A stretch of 62,313 nt of DNA from Verrucomicrobiota bacterium (GTDB lineage Bacteria > Verrucomicrobiota > Verrucomicrobiia > Verrucomicrobiales > DEV007). Positions 36,530 to 45,225 of this stretch are shown piece after piece. Position 1 is the first letter of the stretch; each line of letters starts with the position of its first letter. Where the stretch lies: positions 1-62,313 of the forward strand of contig DAOUQC010000017.1 in assembly GCA_030625775.1 (NCBI GenBank). Reading direction: 5' to 3'. The translations under genes and the position numbers were made by a program. Below the pieces are notes generated by a model. That model did not search any database and had not been told where the DNA came from. It was given only the letters and a program-made list of their open reading frames with translations.

Positions 36530-37003
36530 ATGAAATCTCTCCCGAAAAAAATTGCTGCGATAACTCTTTTCGTTTCTTTGTCCCTCTCCAGTTGTGAGAC
36601 TATCAATCCCGTAGCTGCCGGCGGCCTGGCGGGCGTGGGCTCGGGTGTCATTGCACGAACGGCTGGCCTTTCTTCGACAGAATCCGCCCTCGTCGGAGTT
36701 GCCGTGGGTGTGACCACGGCTGTCATTGTTTATTCTTATCAGAAAAGGAAAGCCACCGAACGCGAGCAAGCTGCCGCTGCCGCAAGAGCAGCCAAAGTTC
36801 AAAAGAAAGTCGATGCCAAGTCGAAATCCGCTCCCAAGACACGTTATGTTGCAGTTCCCACTGAGAAGTCGGATACGGTCATGCTTTACGATACCAAAAA
36901 GGAAAAGGTTGTCGGCAGCTCGGCTTATGAGATGGAGAAAACTCCCAAAAAAGGTGAGGTCGTGAAGTTTGGATCGATTAATGCCGAGTATGTGGGGACT
37001 TAA
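36530..37003 (+). CDS. Glycine-zipper lipoprotein
   Basis: The 157-residue protein has a lipoprotein signal MKSLPKKIAAITLFVSLSLSSC with acylated Cys22, then a glycine/alanine-rich segment (GGLAGVGSGVIARTAGLSSTESALVGVAVGVTTAVIV) that may insert in membrane, an Ala/Lys-rich coil and a small C-terminal domain. It likely sits in the cell envelope. A TTGACA at 36491 is a possible -35 box, without a clear -10. Confidence 0.75.
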   Translation: MKSLPKKIAAITLFVSLSLSSCETINPVAAGGLAGVGSGVIARTAGLSSTESALVGVAVGVTTAVIVYSYQKRKATEREQAAAAARAAKVQKKVDAKSKSAPKTRYVAVPTEKSDTVMLYDTKKEKVVGSSAYEMEKTPKKGEVVKFGSINAEYVGT

Positions 37004-37034
37004 TTGCCCTGCAATTTAATCTCCCGCGACAGCT

Positions 37035-39224
37035 TCACTTCTTTTTACCTGCAGATTCGGACTGGAGCTTCTCTATCGCGTCCAGAATCTCCTGCCATGG
37101 AGTGCCTTTGTCAGCTTTGCCCCAGGCTTGGTAGAGCTGAACCAGGCGTATGATGGCAAACTTTACCCGGGCCTGTCCCGATTCATTGCTCGGCACAGTG
37201 ACTTCCAAGCCCTTGTAACCACTCAATAACAGGGGTTCCGCTTCGGCGTATTTTTTCAGATCGGTAAGGACTTCGCCGAAGGATGACTGGTTATAATAAA
37301 AGGTCCAGTCTTTGGGGGATGTCTTCTCCTGTAAGGTGATTAACTCCTGGTATAACTTTTCAGCTTCAGTCAGCCGCTCGCTCAATCGATAGGCCTGGGC
37401 AAGGTTGTTCATCATCCGTATCGAATCACGATGCCCGGGACCCAGGACCTCCCGCATCGAGGCCAGCGCATCTTCCCACAAAGCCAGCGCTTCCTTCCAC
37501 CGGTTAGCGGATGAGTATGAGTTGCCTAGACTGTACATGGTGAGCAGCGTATCGGGGTGTTTGGAGCCTTGCACCTCCTTCCTTAATTCCAGGGTTTTTT
37601 CGTTCAAGGCCAGAGCAGCCTCCGACTTTCCCGCCGCTTCGTATGAATTAGCCAGGTTCTGCATCGAGTTGAGTGTGTCGGGATGCTTGGCCCCCTGCAC
37701 TTTTTTGAATAGCTTCAGAACCTCTACGCGTAAAAGCAGCGTTTTTTCACCACGTCCCACACGTTCGTAAGAAGATGCCAGGCTACCCATTGAGGAAATC
37801 GTGTCAGGATTTTCCGGGCCCAGCACCTCTTTTCTCAGTTTCAAGGTCTCCTCATCCAAGGCCAGCGCTTCGCGGAAACGGCCTGCTCCCCGGTAGGACA
37901 CGGACAAGTTGCTTGCCGAGGTGAGAGTGTCTTCATGCTTGAGTCCCAATACTTCCTTTTCCAATTCCAGAGTTTCCTCACGCAGATCCAGTGCATCCTG
38001 TCGGCGGCCAGTGCGTTGGTAGGAATTGGCCAGGTTGCGCATGGATTTGAGGGTCTTAGGGTCTTTGGGGCCAAGCTCTTTTTTTCTCAGTTCCAATGCC
38101 CGCTCAAGCTGGGGGGTCGCAGTTTTTGCATCACCAAGGTACCAATAGCTGGTGCCCATGGCCGCCCGGATAGTGGCCTCCACCAGTGGCTGGTCGGGAA
38201 AGCTCTTTGCGATTTGTGGTTCTGCCGCGTCGATGGCGGCACGGATGGTGGCGTCAATGCCGAGCCCGCCCTCCTGGTGCTTTGGGCGCGCGGCCGCCAG
38301 CACTTTGCTATCAAAAAATCCCAGCACAGCCTTTGCCTCCCTGGCTGATTTTTCTGCCAGTTCCCGTTGTTTCTCTGCCAGCACTTTAGCTGCTTTTTCT
38401 TCCTTGGCTGCCTGCACCGCTAGTTCCCGTTGTTCTTGCGCCACGACTTTAGCCGCCTTTTCTTCCTTGGCCGCCTGCACCGCCAGTTCCCGTTGTTCTT
38501 GTGCCACGACTTTAGCTGCTTTTTCTTTTTCAGCCGCCTGCACCGCCAGTTCCCGCTGCTCTTGCGCCAGATCTCTCTGCTTGGTCGCTTCCTTTTCAGC
38601 TTTCAGCGCCCACAAGGCTAAGACGGATGTCATCACGGCCACTGTGGATACCACGGTAACCATCACCAGCAATCGGTTGCGCTGCCGTTTGGCTTCCCGT
38701 TGTTTCAAGCGGTCAAAACCCACGCCTAAAATTCCCGCAATCAATTTAAGTTTCGCATCCGCTTTGCCGTCTCCCTTCTCTCGCGCATCGGCGGCAATGG
38801 GCTCGGCACCTCCTGCAGTTAAAGCTGGTGGGAAGCAGTTGGGAGGTTCTCCATCGATGACCAAGGCGTAGACTTTGTCCTCATTTTCCGGGCACAGGTT
38901 TCGGAAGGTTTCGATCTCTGCGTTCACATACTGCGAGGCAGCGGAATTGGGAGAACAGAGGACGATTAAATTTTCGGATGCTTCGAGTGCTTCCTGAATG
39001 GTATCTGCCAGCGAACCTGAAGCGGACAGTTCGTCACGGTCCCGGAATACAGGAGTCAAACGCCGGCTTCTCTTGCTTCCATCGGCTTTGAGTTTTTTGT
39101 CAGCGGGGTAGGCATCAATAGGAACATGATATTGCTCCAGTGCTTTGTGCAACCACTTCGCCCATTTTGCATCACGATGAGAATAACTGATGAAGGCCCG
39201 GTAGTGTTGGTTGACGTGTGGCAT
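37035..39224 (-). CDS. TIR-transmembrane-TPR protein 1
   Basis: The 729-residue protein has a TIR domain (residues about 8-150; YRAFISYSHRDAKWAKWL, then CSPNSAASQYVNAEIETF with the likely catalytic Glu), a transmembrane helix (VMVTVVSTVAVMTSVLALWAL, about 190-210, given as separate halves), a charged coiled coil built of 21-residue repeats, and kinesin-light-chain-type TPRs. TIR domains cleave NAD or make signal nucleotides in defence; the TPRs would sense a partner. It is divergent from the patatin gene across 120 bases. A function in immunity is inferred. Confidence 0.88.
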   Translation of the reverse strand: MPHVNQHYRAFISYSHRDAKWAKWLHKALEQYHVPIDAYPADKKLKADGSKRSRRLTPVFRDRDELSASGSLADTIQEALEASENLIVLCSPNSAASQYVNAEIETFRNLCPENEDKVYALVIDGEPPNCFPPALTAGGAEPIAADAREKGDGKADAKLKLIAGILGVGFDRLKQREAKRQRNRLLVMVTVVSTVAVMTSVLALWALKAEKEATKQRDLAQEQRELAVQAAEKEKAAKVVAQEQRELAVQAAKEEKAAKVVAQEQRELAVQAAKEEKAAKVLAEKQRELAEKSAREAKAVLGFFDSKVLAAARPKHQEGGLGIDATIRAAIDAAEPQIAKSFPDQPLVEATIRAAMGTSYWYLGDAKTATPQLERALELRKKELGPKDPKTLKSMRNLANSYQRTGRRQDALDLREETLELEKEVLGLKHEDTLTSASNLSVSYRGAGRFREALALDEETLKLRKEVLGPENPDTISSMGSLASSYERVGRGEKTLLLRVEVLKLFKKVQGAKHPDTLNSMQNLANSYEAAGKSEAALALNEKTLELRKEVQGSKHPDTLLTMYSLGNSYSSANRWKEALALWEDALASMREVLGPGHRDSIRMMNNLAQAYRLSERLTEAEKLYQELITLQEKTSPKDWTFYYNQSSFGEVLTDLKKYAEAEPLLLSGYKGLEVTVPSNESGQARVKFAIIRLVQLYQAWGKADKGTPWQEILDAIEKLQSESAGKKK
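38358..38570 (-). repeat. 63-bp tandem repeats coding the coiled coil
   Basis: About 3.4 copies of a 63-base unit encode the 21-residue motif beginning AQEQRELAVQAA and ending KAAKVV inside TIR protein 1. Copies differ at only a few bases, so the array may vary in copy number between strains and change the length of the stalk behind the membrane helix. Boundaries are approximate. Confidence 0.7.
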
Positions 39225-39344
39225 AAGGAGAAAATAGAAGATTAAGAAAGTCCATTCAGCCCATCAAGCCAATTCATTTTTGTAGAAAAAAGTTGTGCGT
39301 CCTGAGATCTCCTGATGTTACTTGTCGTTTGTAATTGGCAAATC

Positions 39345-40451
39345 ATGAATCGACTTCTCTCACTCGACGGCGGAGGTATCCGTGGCATATTCAGCGTTGC
39401 TATCCTGGAGCGCATTGAAAATATTCTTAGGGAGCGTTATGCCGATGGAAAACCAGGGTTTGTACTGGCGGACTATTTTGATTTCATTGGGGGCAACAGC
39501 ACTGGAGCCATCATTGCGGCGATGTTGTCCAAAGGCATGTCGGTGAGGGCTGTTCGTGAGAGTTACGAGCAACTGGGCCCCATCGTTTTCCGGCGCAAAC
39601 CTTTCTGGCAATCGTGGCGCAGCTTTTACGGTTCGGAAGCGTTTACCCGTTTGTTGAAAGAGAATTTCAGTGAAGCTTCGGGAGAGCTGATGACTTTAGG
39701 GTCAGAGCAGCTAAGGACCTGTCTGATGCTGGTGATGCGCAATGGAACCACGGGTTCGACCTGGCCGATTACCAACCATCCTGAAGCGCGTTACAATCGG
39801 CGTAATCCTGATGACAATGCACCCACCAATCTTGATATCCCCCTGTGGCAGCTGATCCGGGCCAGCGCGGCGGCTCCAGCGTTTTTCCCGACGGAGTTGG
39901 TCAAACTGCATTCACCTGACGATGGCAAGGAGCAGCAGTTCGAGTTCATTGACGGGGCCGTGTCACCTTATAATAATCCGGCGGTGGCGATGTATCTGGC
40001 AGCGACCCTGCCGGCTTACGAAATGAACATGGCAACCGGGATTGATAAGCTTTTCATCTGCTCGGTCGGCACTGGAAGGGTTCCTATTACTTATGCGCCC
40101 GGTGAGCTTGGTCACGTTAATGTGCTGGGCGGGGGATTACGGGCGTTGAAAGGTTTGATGGATTCGGTATTGGTGGAGCAGGATAAAATGTGCCGGGTGT
40201 TGGGTAAGACCGTTTGTGGAGCGGCGATTGACGGGGAACTCGATGAGTTGACCGAAGGCGGCTTGGAGCGCTTTCTATACTGTCGTTATCAGCACCAGTT
40301 CACAGAAGATGAGATAGAAAACTGTCGGCAGGAAACCGGCAGTACCCATCCTTTTGAACTGAGTGATCTGCCAAGTGTACCGAAGCTGCTGGAGATCGGA
40401 CGGGCCTATGCGGAACGCACGGTGAAGGATGAGCATTTGCCCTTAGCTTGA
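39345..40451 (+). CDS. Patatin-like phospholipase
   Basis: The 368-residue protein has the patatin motifs: oxyanion loop DGGGIRG at the N terminus, nucleophile GNSTG (GxSxG) near residue 53 and the catalytic aspartate in FIDGAV near 203. Such lipases hydrolyse membrane lipids, and the CBASS effector CapV is one of them. ATG 39345 is chosen over 39315 as homology starts there. It lies between, and in opposite orientation to, the TIR and cyclase genes, so it may be an effector of the same island. Confidence 0.88.
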   Translation: MNRLLSLDGGGIRGIFSVAILERIENILRERYADGKPGFVLADYFDFIGGNSTGAIIAAMLSKGMSVRAVRESYEQLGPIVFRRKPFWQSWRSFYGSEAFTRLLKENFSEASGELMTLGSEQLRTCLMLVMRNGTTGSTWPITNHPEARYNRRNPDDNAPTNLDIPLWQLIRASAAAPAFFPTELVKLHSPDDGKEQQFEFIDGAVSPYNNPAVAMYLAATLPAYEMNMATGIDKLFICSVGTGRVPITYAPGELGHVNVLGGGLRALKGLMDSVLVEQDKMCRVLGKTVCGAAIDGELDELTEGGLERFLYCRYQHQFTEDEIENCRQETGSTHPFELSDLPSVPKLLEIGRAYAERTVKDEHLPLA

Positions 40452-40459
40452 TACTAAGG

Positions 40460-41017
40460 TTAGTCTTCCTCTTCAGGCTGTTGTGTGATTCTATCTGCCT
40501 CGATATTTTCAGCGATGACGGTGGCAGTAGCTGCTAAGAGGGGAATGGATGCATCGCTGAAGCCCCAGGGAACATCCTCGCGGGGTTCACTGTGAAAGTC
40601 ACTGGAGAGTTGAACAACACTCAGGGCACCGCATAATTTTCCGGCAACATAAAAAGGAACACTGATCTGGTGTTGGGTTTTCTGTTCAAGTTTATCGTCA
40701 ACCATGCCCGAGCCATCACGATAACGGTGAATTCCCTTGTGATGTATCGGGCGTTCTTCATTGTATGCTTTGGATACCAGGCCCGAGGAAAGTGGCTGAC
40801 AGACATGTCTGGCAAGTTCTTCCGTATTGTAACAGGTCACCAGCTGTTCGTTTTTATTGTCAATTATCCAGATACTGCCCTCATGCCCGTCCATGTCGGA
40901 CACCGTCTGTTTGAGAAGCAGTAGGGAGTTTGCCGGCAGCCACTGCATAAAACCATAAAGATCCGGGTTTTCAGCAAACCCGGTGATCGTTTTGTAGAGA
41001 TTACTGTTACGATCCAT
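40460..41017 (-). CDS. GAF-domain protein
   Basis: The 185-residue protein is mostly one GAF domain: an N-terminal helix, GSIWIIDNKNEQLVTCYN, HHKGIHRYRDGSGMVDD, and SVPFYVAGKLCGALSVVQLSS. GAF domains bind small ligands such as cyclic nucleotides or haem. ATG 41017 is chosen; the frame extends much further upstream only over the cyclase gene. It lies 67 bases after the cyclase stop on the same strand, so it is a candidate sensor of the cyclase product. Confidence 0.75.
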   Translation of the reverse strand: MDRNSNLYKTITGFAENPDLYGFMQWLPANSLLLLKQTVSDMDGHEGSIWIIDNKNEQLVTCYNTEELARHVCQPLSSGLVSKAYNEERPIHHKGIHRYRDGSGMVDDKLEQKTQHQISVPFYVAGKLCGALSVVQLSSDFHSEPREDVPWGFSDASIPLLAATATVIAENIEADRITQQPEEED

Positions 41018-41084
41018 GGTGCGACAGTAGTGCGGGACTCGGGGAGGGTGCAAATAGAAATGGAGAGTGAATTTGCCGGGGGAG

Positions 41085-43028
41085 CTAGGGTTCACGCAAA
41101 ATAAACACCCGGCTGTTGCCGTAACTTTTAGGCAGGGGTCTGTAGCCGACGTAGTCGAGGGCGAACTCGTCGATCTGTTCGACGGAAGCGAGGGCGGCAA
41201 AATATTCACTGACGTAAATCTGTCCCTCCTGGACCATGGGTTCGATCCGCGCGGCGCGATTGGTGTGTTGGCCGGTAAAGTTGAGGGTGCCGGTGACAGG
41301 GTCGCGGAGTTCGAAAACCGGTCCGGCATTCAAGGCGATCCGGAAGTGGAGTTTTTTTCCAGTGCTTTGTGGCAGCCACTCCTGTTGTTCAATAGCCCGG
41401 TGGAACTCCAAGGCAAAAAGCCCGGCTTCCCGAACACTGTCGAAGACAAAATAGAAGGCGTCTCCCCAGCAGTTGGAGGTCAAGGGGGCGAAGTCAAAGC
41501 GGTTGATAGTTTCCGCAATATGTTTCAGGAAGTTGTCGTAATAACAAGGCAGGTCATAGTCCTCCAATTTGCTGTATCCAACGATATCGGCAAAAAGGAT
41601 GGCTTTGATCTGTTGCTCTTGTTTGTTCTGCGAGCTTGATCGATCAAGTTGAGCCAGGCTTGGGCTTTGATGGACTTGCGGGGGTGTGGCCCCGGAGGGA
41701 TCGATGATCGTATCGACAGTCAGGCCAATACTCTGCCACAGGGCGATGCAGTCGGCAGTTCCCCCGGTGATGGTTAGGTCGACCTGGTCCCACAAGGCGA
41801 TGGTCTGCAAAGAGGTTTCCAAAAAATGGGATTCGAAGCGAGCCAGGCCAAGGATGAGTCGGTTGACAAAGTCGTAGATGGCAGATCCCTGGATCTGCTC
41901 ATGATGTTTTCCATACGAGGCGGTTACGATACTGGTTGCTCTGGCGGCCACCCAGTCAAAGCGTTCCAACCAATCGGTATCAGAGCTTTGCAAAATGTAA
42001 TCGCGGAAATTTTTCAAATCAAAGGGCAGCACCAGGCGCAGCTCGTTGCCGCTTTTTAAAACCGCTTCACAAAAGAGCAGGTCTCCTCCCGGGGCGGCCG
42101 AAGCATAGGCAATCATGGGGGTCCAGTTTGTGACGGCGGTGGAAATATTCTTCGACACGGCGGCAATGGCGGAAGGCGGGAAGCGTTGCTCGTGGCGATC
42201 AGCATCATCAATGCGATGTCCCGAAAAAACGACAACCCGTGGCATTGAGAAGACGGAATCGAGCGAAGAGGAGTCCTGACCCTGCGCATTCAGAATCTGC
42301 CGGGCCTGGCTGCGCATAGATTGCAGGCTGGAGTATTCATGGCCAACTTTTTCGGCTGCGGCGAGGTAGTGTTCGCCTGCCTTGTCAGTATTTCCCAGCA
42401 GCAGTTCAGCTTCCGCCAGGGTGGCCAACAGCCAATAGTCGTCGTTTCCCCTGATTTGTTTTTGACAAAGCTCTGTCACCTGCCCGGCTACGACAGAGGC
42501 TTCGTTTTTGTTGCCAAGCAGAAAGGCGACGGTTGCGGTATTGATGAGAGGGTAATAGTTGTCGGGCTCAAGTTTTACCGCACGTGAATAATAAGAAAAA
42601 GCGGATTGCAGGTGTTGTTTGCGTTTTTCTCCGGCTTTGGATTTGTGTGCTTCATCTTTTTGTAAACGCCCGAGTAGGCAGAACGTTTCAGCTTGCGGGG
42701 AATCTTTTTCCAACAGGCTGTTCAGCATTTCCATGGCGCTTTGGGTAGCACCGGTGCGGGCCAGACTGAGTGCTGCGATTTGAGTCAGTCGAGTAAAAAT
42801 TTCATCGTCACAGTTCTCACACTGTTTGCCCTCGTCGGTGACTTCAAAGACCCAGAATGGGTGGCTGCGATGTTGCAAACGAAGGGTGAGGGCGGCGTGC
42901 AGTTCCGGGTGGTTCAGCCAGATCGCAAGAGAGCGGGATTCCCAAATGTCCCGCAGCTCGTGTATGCTGGTCGAGGGGGATTGGATCATCCTCAGCAAAT
43001 CGTCGACTTGGGTGTTCTTTTTTGTCAT
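41085..43028 (-). CDS. TPR-SLOG-class III nucleotide cyclase
   Basis: The 647-residue protein has a TPR-like N-terminal region (about 60-250), a SLOG-like domain (about 265-400; VVVFSGHRID, APGGDLLFCEAVLKSG, LVLPFDLKNF) and a class III cyclase domain (about 480-625). In the cyclase both metal aspartates are present (LFADIVGYS, WGDAFYFVF), as are the transition-state Asn and Arg (TNRAAR). The two residues that read the base are altered: Asn replaces the usual Lys and Asn replaces the usual Asp/Thr, so the nucleotide made cannot be predicted. It lies with TIR, GAF and patatin genes. Confidence 0.85.
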   Translation of the reverse strand: MTKKNTQVDDLLRMIQSPSTSIHELRDIWESRSLAIWLNHPELHAALTLRLQHRSHPFWVFEVTDEGKQCENCDDEIFTRLTQIAALSLARTGATQSAMEMLNSLLEKDSPQAETFCLLGRLQKDEAHKSKAGEKRKQHLQSAFSYYSRAVKLEPDNYYPLINTATVAFLLGNKNEASVVAGQVTELCQKQIRGNDDYWLLATLAEAELLLGNTDKAGEHYLAAAEKVGHEYSSLQSMRSQARQILNAQGQDSSSLDSVFSMPRVVVFSGHRIDDADRHEQRFPPSAIAAVSKNISTAVTNWTPMIAYASAAPGGDLLFCEAVLKSGNELRLVLPFDLKNFRDYILQSSDTDWLERFDWVAARATSIVTASYGKHHEQIQGSAIYDFVNRLILGLARFESHFLETSLQTIALWDQVDLTITGGTADCIALWQSIGLTVDTIIDPSGATPPQVHQSPSLAQLDRSSSQNKQEQQIKAILFADIVGYSKLEDYDLPCYYDNFLKHIAETINRFDFAPLTSNCWGDAFYFVFDSVREAGLFALEFHRAIEQQEWLPQSTGKKLHFRIALNAGPVFELRDPVTGTLNFTGQHTNRAARIEPMVQEGQIYVSEYFAALASVEQIDEFALDYVGYRPLPKSYGNSRVFILREP

Positions 43029-43046
43029 GGATTGCTCCGAATAATG

Positions 43047-43430
43047 CTACTTACAGCTCATTTTTTCAAGTTCTTCGAGCTTTCCTTCGTCCCTTCCGCT
43101 GCGTCCGCCTTTGATTGCCATTCTGCGGCTTTTGTGAGCTTGCCCCAGTCCTGGTAAAATGTCAGCAAGTGTTGGCAGGTAATGTCCAGCCACTTGGCTT
43201 CGAGCTTCAGCTTCAGATTGTTCAATCCCTGATGGCTGGACAGCAGCAGGGTTTCCGCTCTGGCGTATTGTTTCTGCCCGGTGAGCACGGCACCAAGTAA
43301 CGACTGCGCGTAATAGAATCTCCAATATTTGACAGACTGGGCCTTGCCTTAAATAAATGTAGGTGCTGCCCAGAGTATCGCGATGCGAGTAGCTGATGAA
43401 AGCACGGTAGTAGGCTTGGCTGGTTTTCAT
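43047..43430 (-). pseudogene. TIR-TPR deletion relic
   Basis: The first 17 codons match a TIR start (YYRAFISYSHRD). The text then jumps, and the frame shifts, into sequence that reads like the C-terminal end of TIR protein 1: YWRFYYAQSLLGAVLTG, KQYARAETLLLSSHQGL and FYQDWGKLTKAAEWQ. About 1.8 kb of the expected gene is missing. Its first 35 bases are identical to those of the neighbouring TIR gene (43377-43411 against 45149-45183), so homologous recombination or gene conversion is likely. Its ATG overlaps the stop of TIR protein 2. Confidence 0.75.
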
Positions 43431-45202
43431 TATCCTGAACTCCCTTCCTGTGCTTTCTGTTGCCGGGCTTTCAATTTTTCCAGCTCTTCAATCCACCTTT
43501 CACAGATCTCTGTTTGGTTTTCCTTATCCACTCCATACAGCACGTCATCGGATTCTGGAATAGCTTTAAAATCCTCCAGGGCTTTCTCGTAGAGTTGGAT
43601 TTTCCCCCTAGTGTCCAATTTTGGATTGTATCTGGCTTCGAGAATTCTGGTGCTAATGAGGGCTTGTTGGTAAAGAGGGTTTCCAGGTTTCAGGCCGAGT
43701 ATTTTTTTTGTAATCTCTTCACGTTTACGAAAAACCATCATAGCCTCACCATTTTTTCCGGCAGCCAATAATGAATGACCCAAGGCCCCTGAGGCTATGA
43801 AAATAATATGCATGGCGTCCGTATTGCCAGGTTTACGTCGCACTTGTTCTCTTGCTCCATTGATGGCACGCAGATAATGTGTAGTTGCCTTTTTTTTGCG
43901 TCCTAATTTCTCATAAATAAGGCCAGTATCGAAATAGTTTTTATTCAAGAGCCCTCGAATCAACATGATGCTTTTAACTCCCACATCTCCCTCGCCTAGA
44001 ATGTTTTCCGCTAACTTATCAGCCTGGATATGAGAAGAGAGAGCCTTTTCAAAATCACCTTCGTTTTTCAAAAATCTGCCTTTCTGAATCAATAAGGTAA
44101 ATTGATTCCCTACATTCGATTTTTTTATAGCCTCATCCAGAAGTGCTATAATATCCCCGGCTTTTTCAGGGGCATTTTTTTTAATCAAAAAAGAAACTCT
44201 CAATAGGGTAGCCGTGCTGAAAAAATGATCTGATTCCTTCAAATCCATTTGTTTGCTCAATGCAAGGGAGCGTTTGGAATAGTCATCCGCCGCATCGAGA
44301 TCAGATTCTGCCAGAGCTTGCTCTCCTCCTTGAATCATGGCCACCATATAATAGGATTTTTCCTCCTGACTCAAATTCGCTACAGGGATCTCTTTGTAAT
44401 AAGCATCCATCCTTTCCACCACCTCGAATAAGGTCCTGGAATTGCCTCGTCTGTCCATGGTCTCAAGCATTTTCCGACCTATGAAAGCAGCTAGATCCTG
44501 AGCCTTGCGCCGGGCTTCTTCCGCTTCCAGTTGGCGCTGCTCGGCCAGATCCCGGGCTTCATTGGCTTCCTGTTCCGATTTAAGGGCCCACAAGGATAAT
44601 ACCGATGTCATCACCGCTACTGCCGATACCACGGCAACCATTAGCAGCAAGCGGTTGCGCTGGCGTTTGGCTTCGCGTCGTTTCAAGCGGTCAAAACCCA
44701 CGCCCAGCATACCGGCAACCAGTTTCAGCTTCGCGTCAGCTTTGCCGTCACCGGCTTCCCTCGCATCGGCCGCAATGGGCTCGGCTCCACCTGCGATCAA
44801 GGACGGAGGAAAACAGGCGGGGGGTTCTCCCTCGATGATCAAGGCATAGATTTTTTTATCATTGCCCGGATGCAGAGTGCGGAAAATCTCAATCTCGGCA
44901 TTGACGTATTGTGATGCGGCGGAATCCGGTGAGCAGAGCACGATCAGGTTATCTGATGACTCGAGCGCTTGCTGAATGGTGTCCCCCAGTGAACCGGATG
45001 CCGGCAGTTCATCCCGGTCGCGGAAGATCGGTGTCAGGCGGCGATTCTTTGTCGAGCCATCGGTATTCAACTTTTCGCCTTCACTAAAAGCATCAATGGG
45101 GACCATGTAGTGCTCCAAAGACCGGTGTAACCATTTTGCCCACTTCGCATCGCGATGCGAGTAGCTGATGAAAGCACGGTAGTGGGCTTTGGGGGAAGGC
45201 AT
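43430..45202 (-). CDS. TIR-transmembrane-TPR-like protein 2
   Basis: The 590-residue protein has a TIR domain close to that of TIR protein 1 (YRAFISYSHRDAKWAKWL; CSPDSAASQYVNAEIEIF), a shared segment ending VGFDRLKRREAKRQRNR, a transmembrane helix (LMVAVVSAVAVMTSVLSLW) and a helical-repeat C-terminal half with no clear consensus TPRs. The N-terminal halves are near-identical paralogues while the C-terminal sensors have diverged, as expected when one effector is paired with several sensors. It heads a minus-strand run leading to the relic, cyclase and GAF genes. Confidence 0.87.
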   Translation of the reverse strand: MPSPKAHYRAFISYSHRDAKWAKWLHRSLEHYMVPIDAFSEGEKLNTDGSTKNRRLTPIFRDRDELPASGSLGDTIQQALESSDNLIVLCSPDSAASQYVNAEIEIFRTLHPGNDKKIYALIIEGEPPACFPPSLIAGGAEPIAADAREAGDGKADAKLKLVAGMLGVGFDRLKRREAKRQRNRLLLMVAVVSAVAVMTSVLSLWALKSEQEANEARDLAEQRQLEAEEARRKAQDLAAFIGRKMLETMDRRGNSRTLFEVVERMDAYYKEIPVANLSQEEKSYYMVAMIQGGEQALAESDLDAADDYSKRSLALSKQMDLKESDHFFSTATLLRVSFLIKKNAPEKAGDIIALLDEAIKKSNVGNQFTLLIQKGRFLKNEGDFEKALSSHIQADKLAENILGEGDVGVKSIMLIRGLLNKNYFDTGLIYEKLGRKKKATTHYLRAINGAREQVRRKPGNTDAMHIIFIASGALGHSLLAAGKNGEAMMVFRKREEITKKILGLKPGNPLYQQALISTRILEARYNPKLDTRGKIQLYEKALEDFKAIPESDDVLYGVDKENQTEICERWIEELEKLKARQQKAQEGSSG

Positions 45203-45225
45203 TGGGAATGATGAATGATGAACTT

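Noticed and set aside
38358-38570. Regular repeats that could suggest a CRISPR array
   Set aside because: The 63-bp units are contiguous, in frame, and code a coiled coil; there are no unique spacers.
37035-45202. Calling the island a standard Pycsar or CBASS operon
   Set aside because: The TIR proteins lack a cyclic-nucleotide-binding domain, there is no CD-NTase, and the genes lie on both strands.
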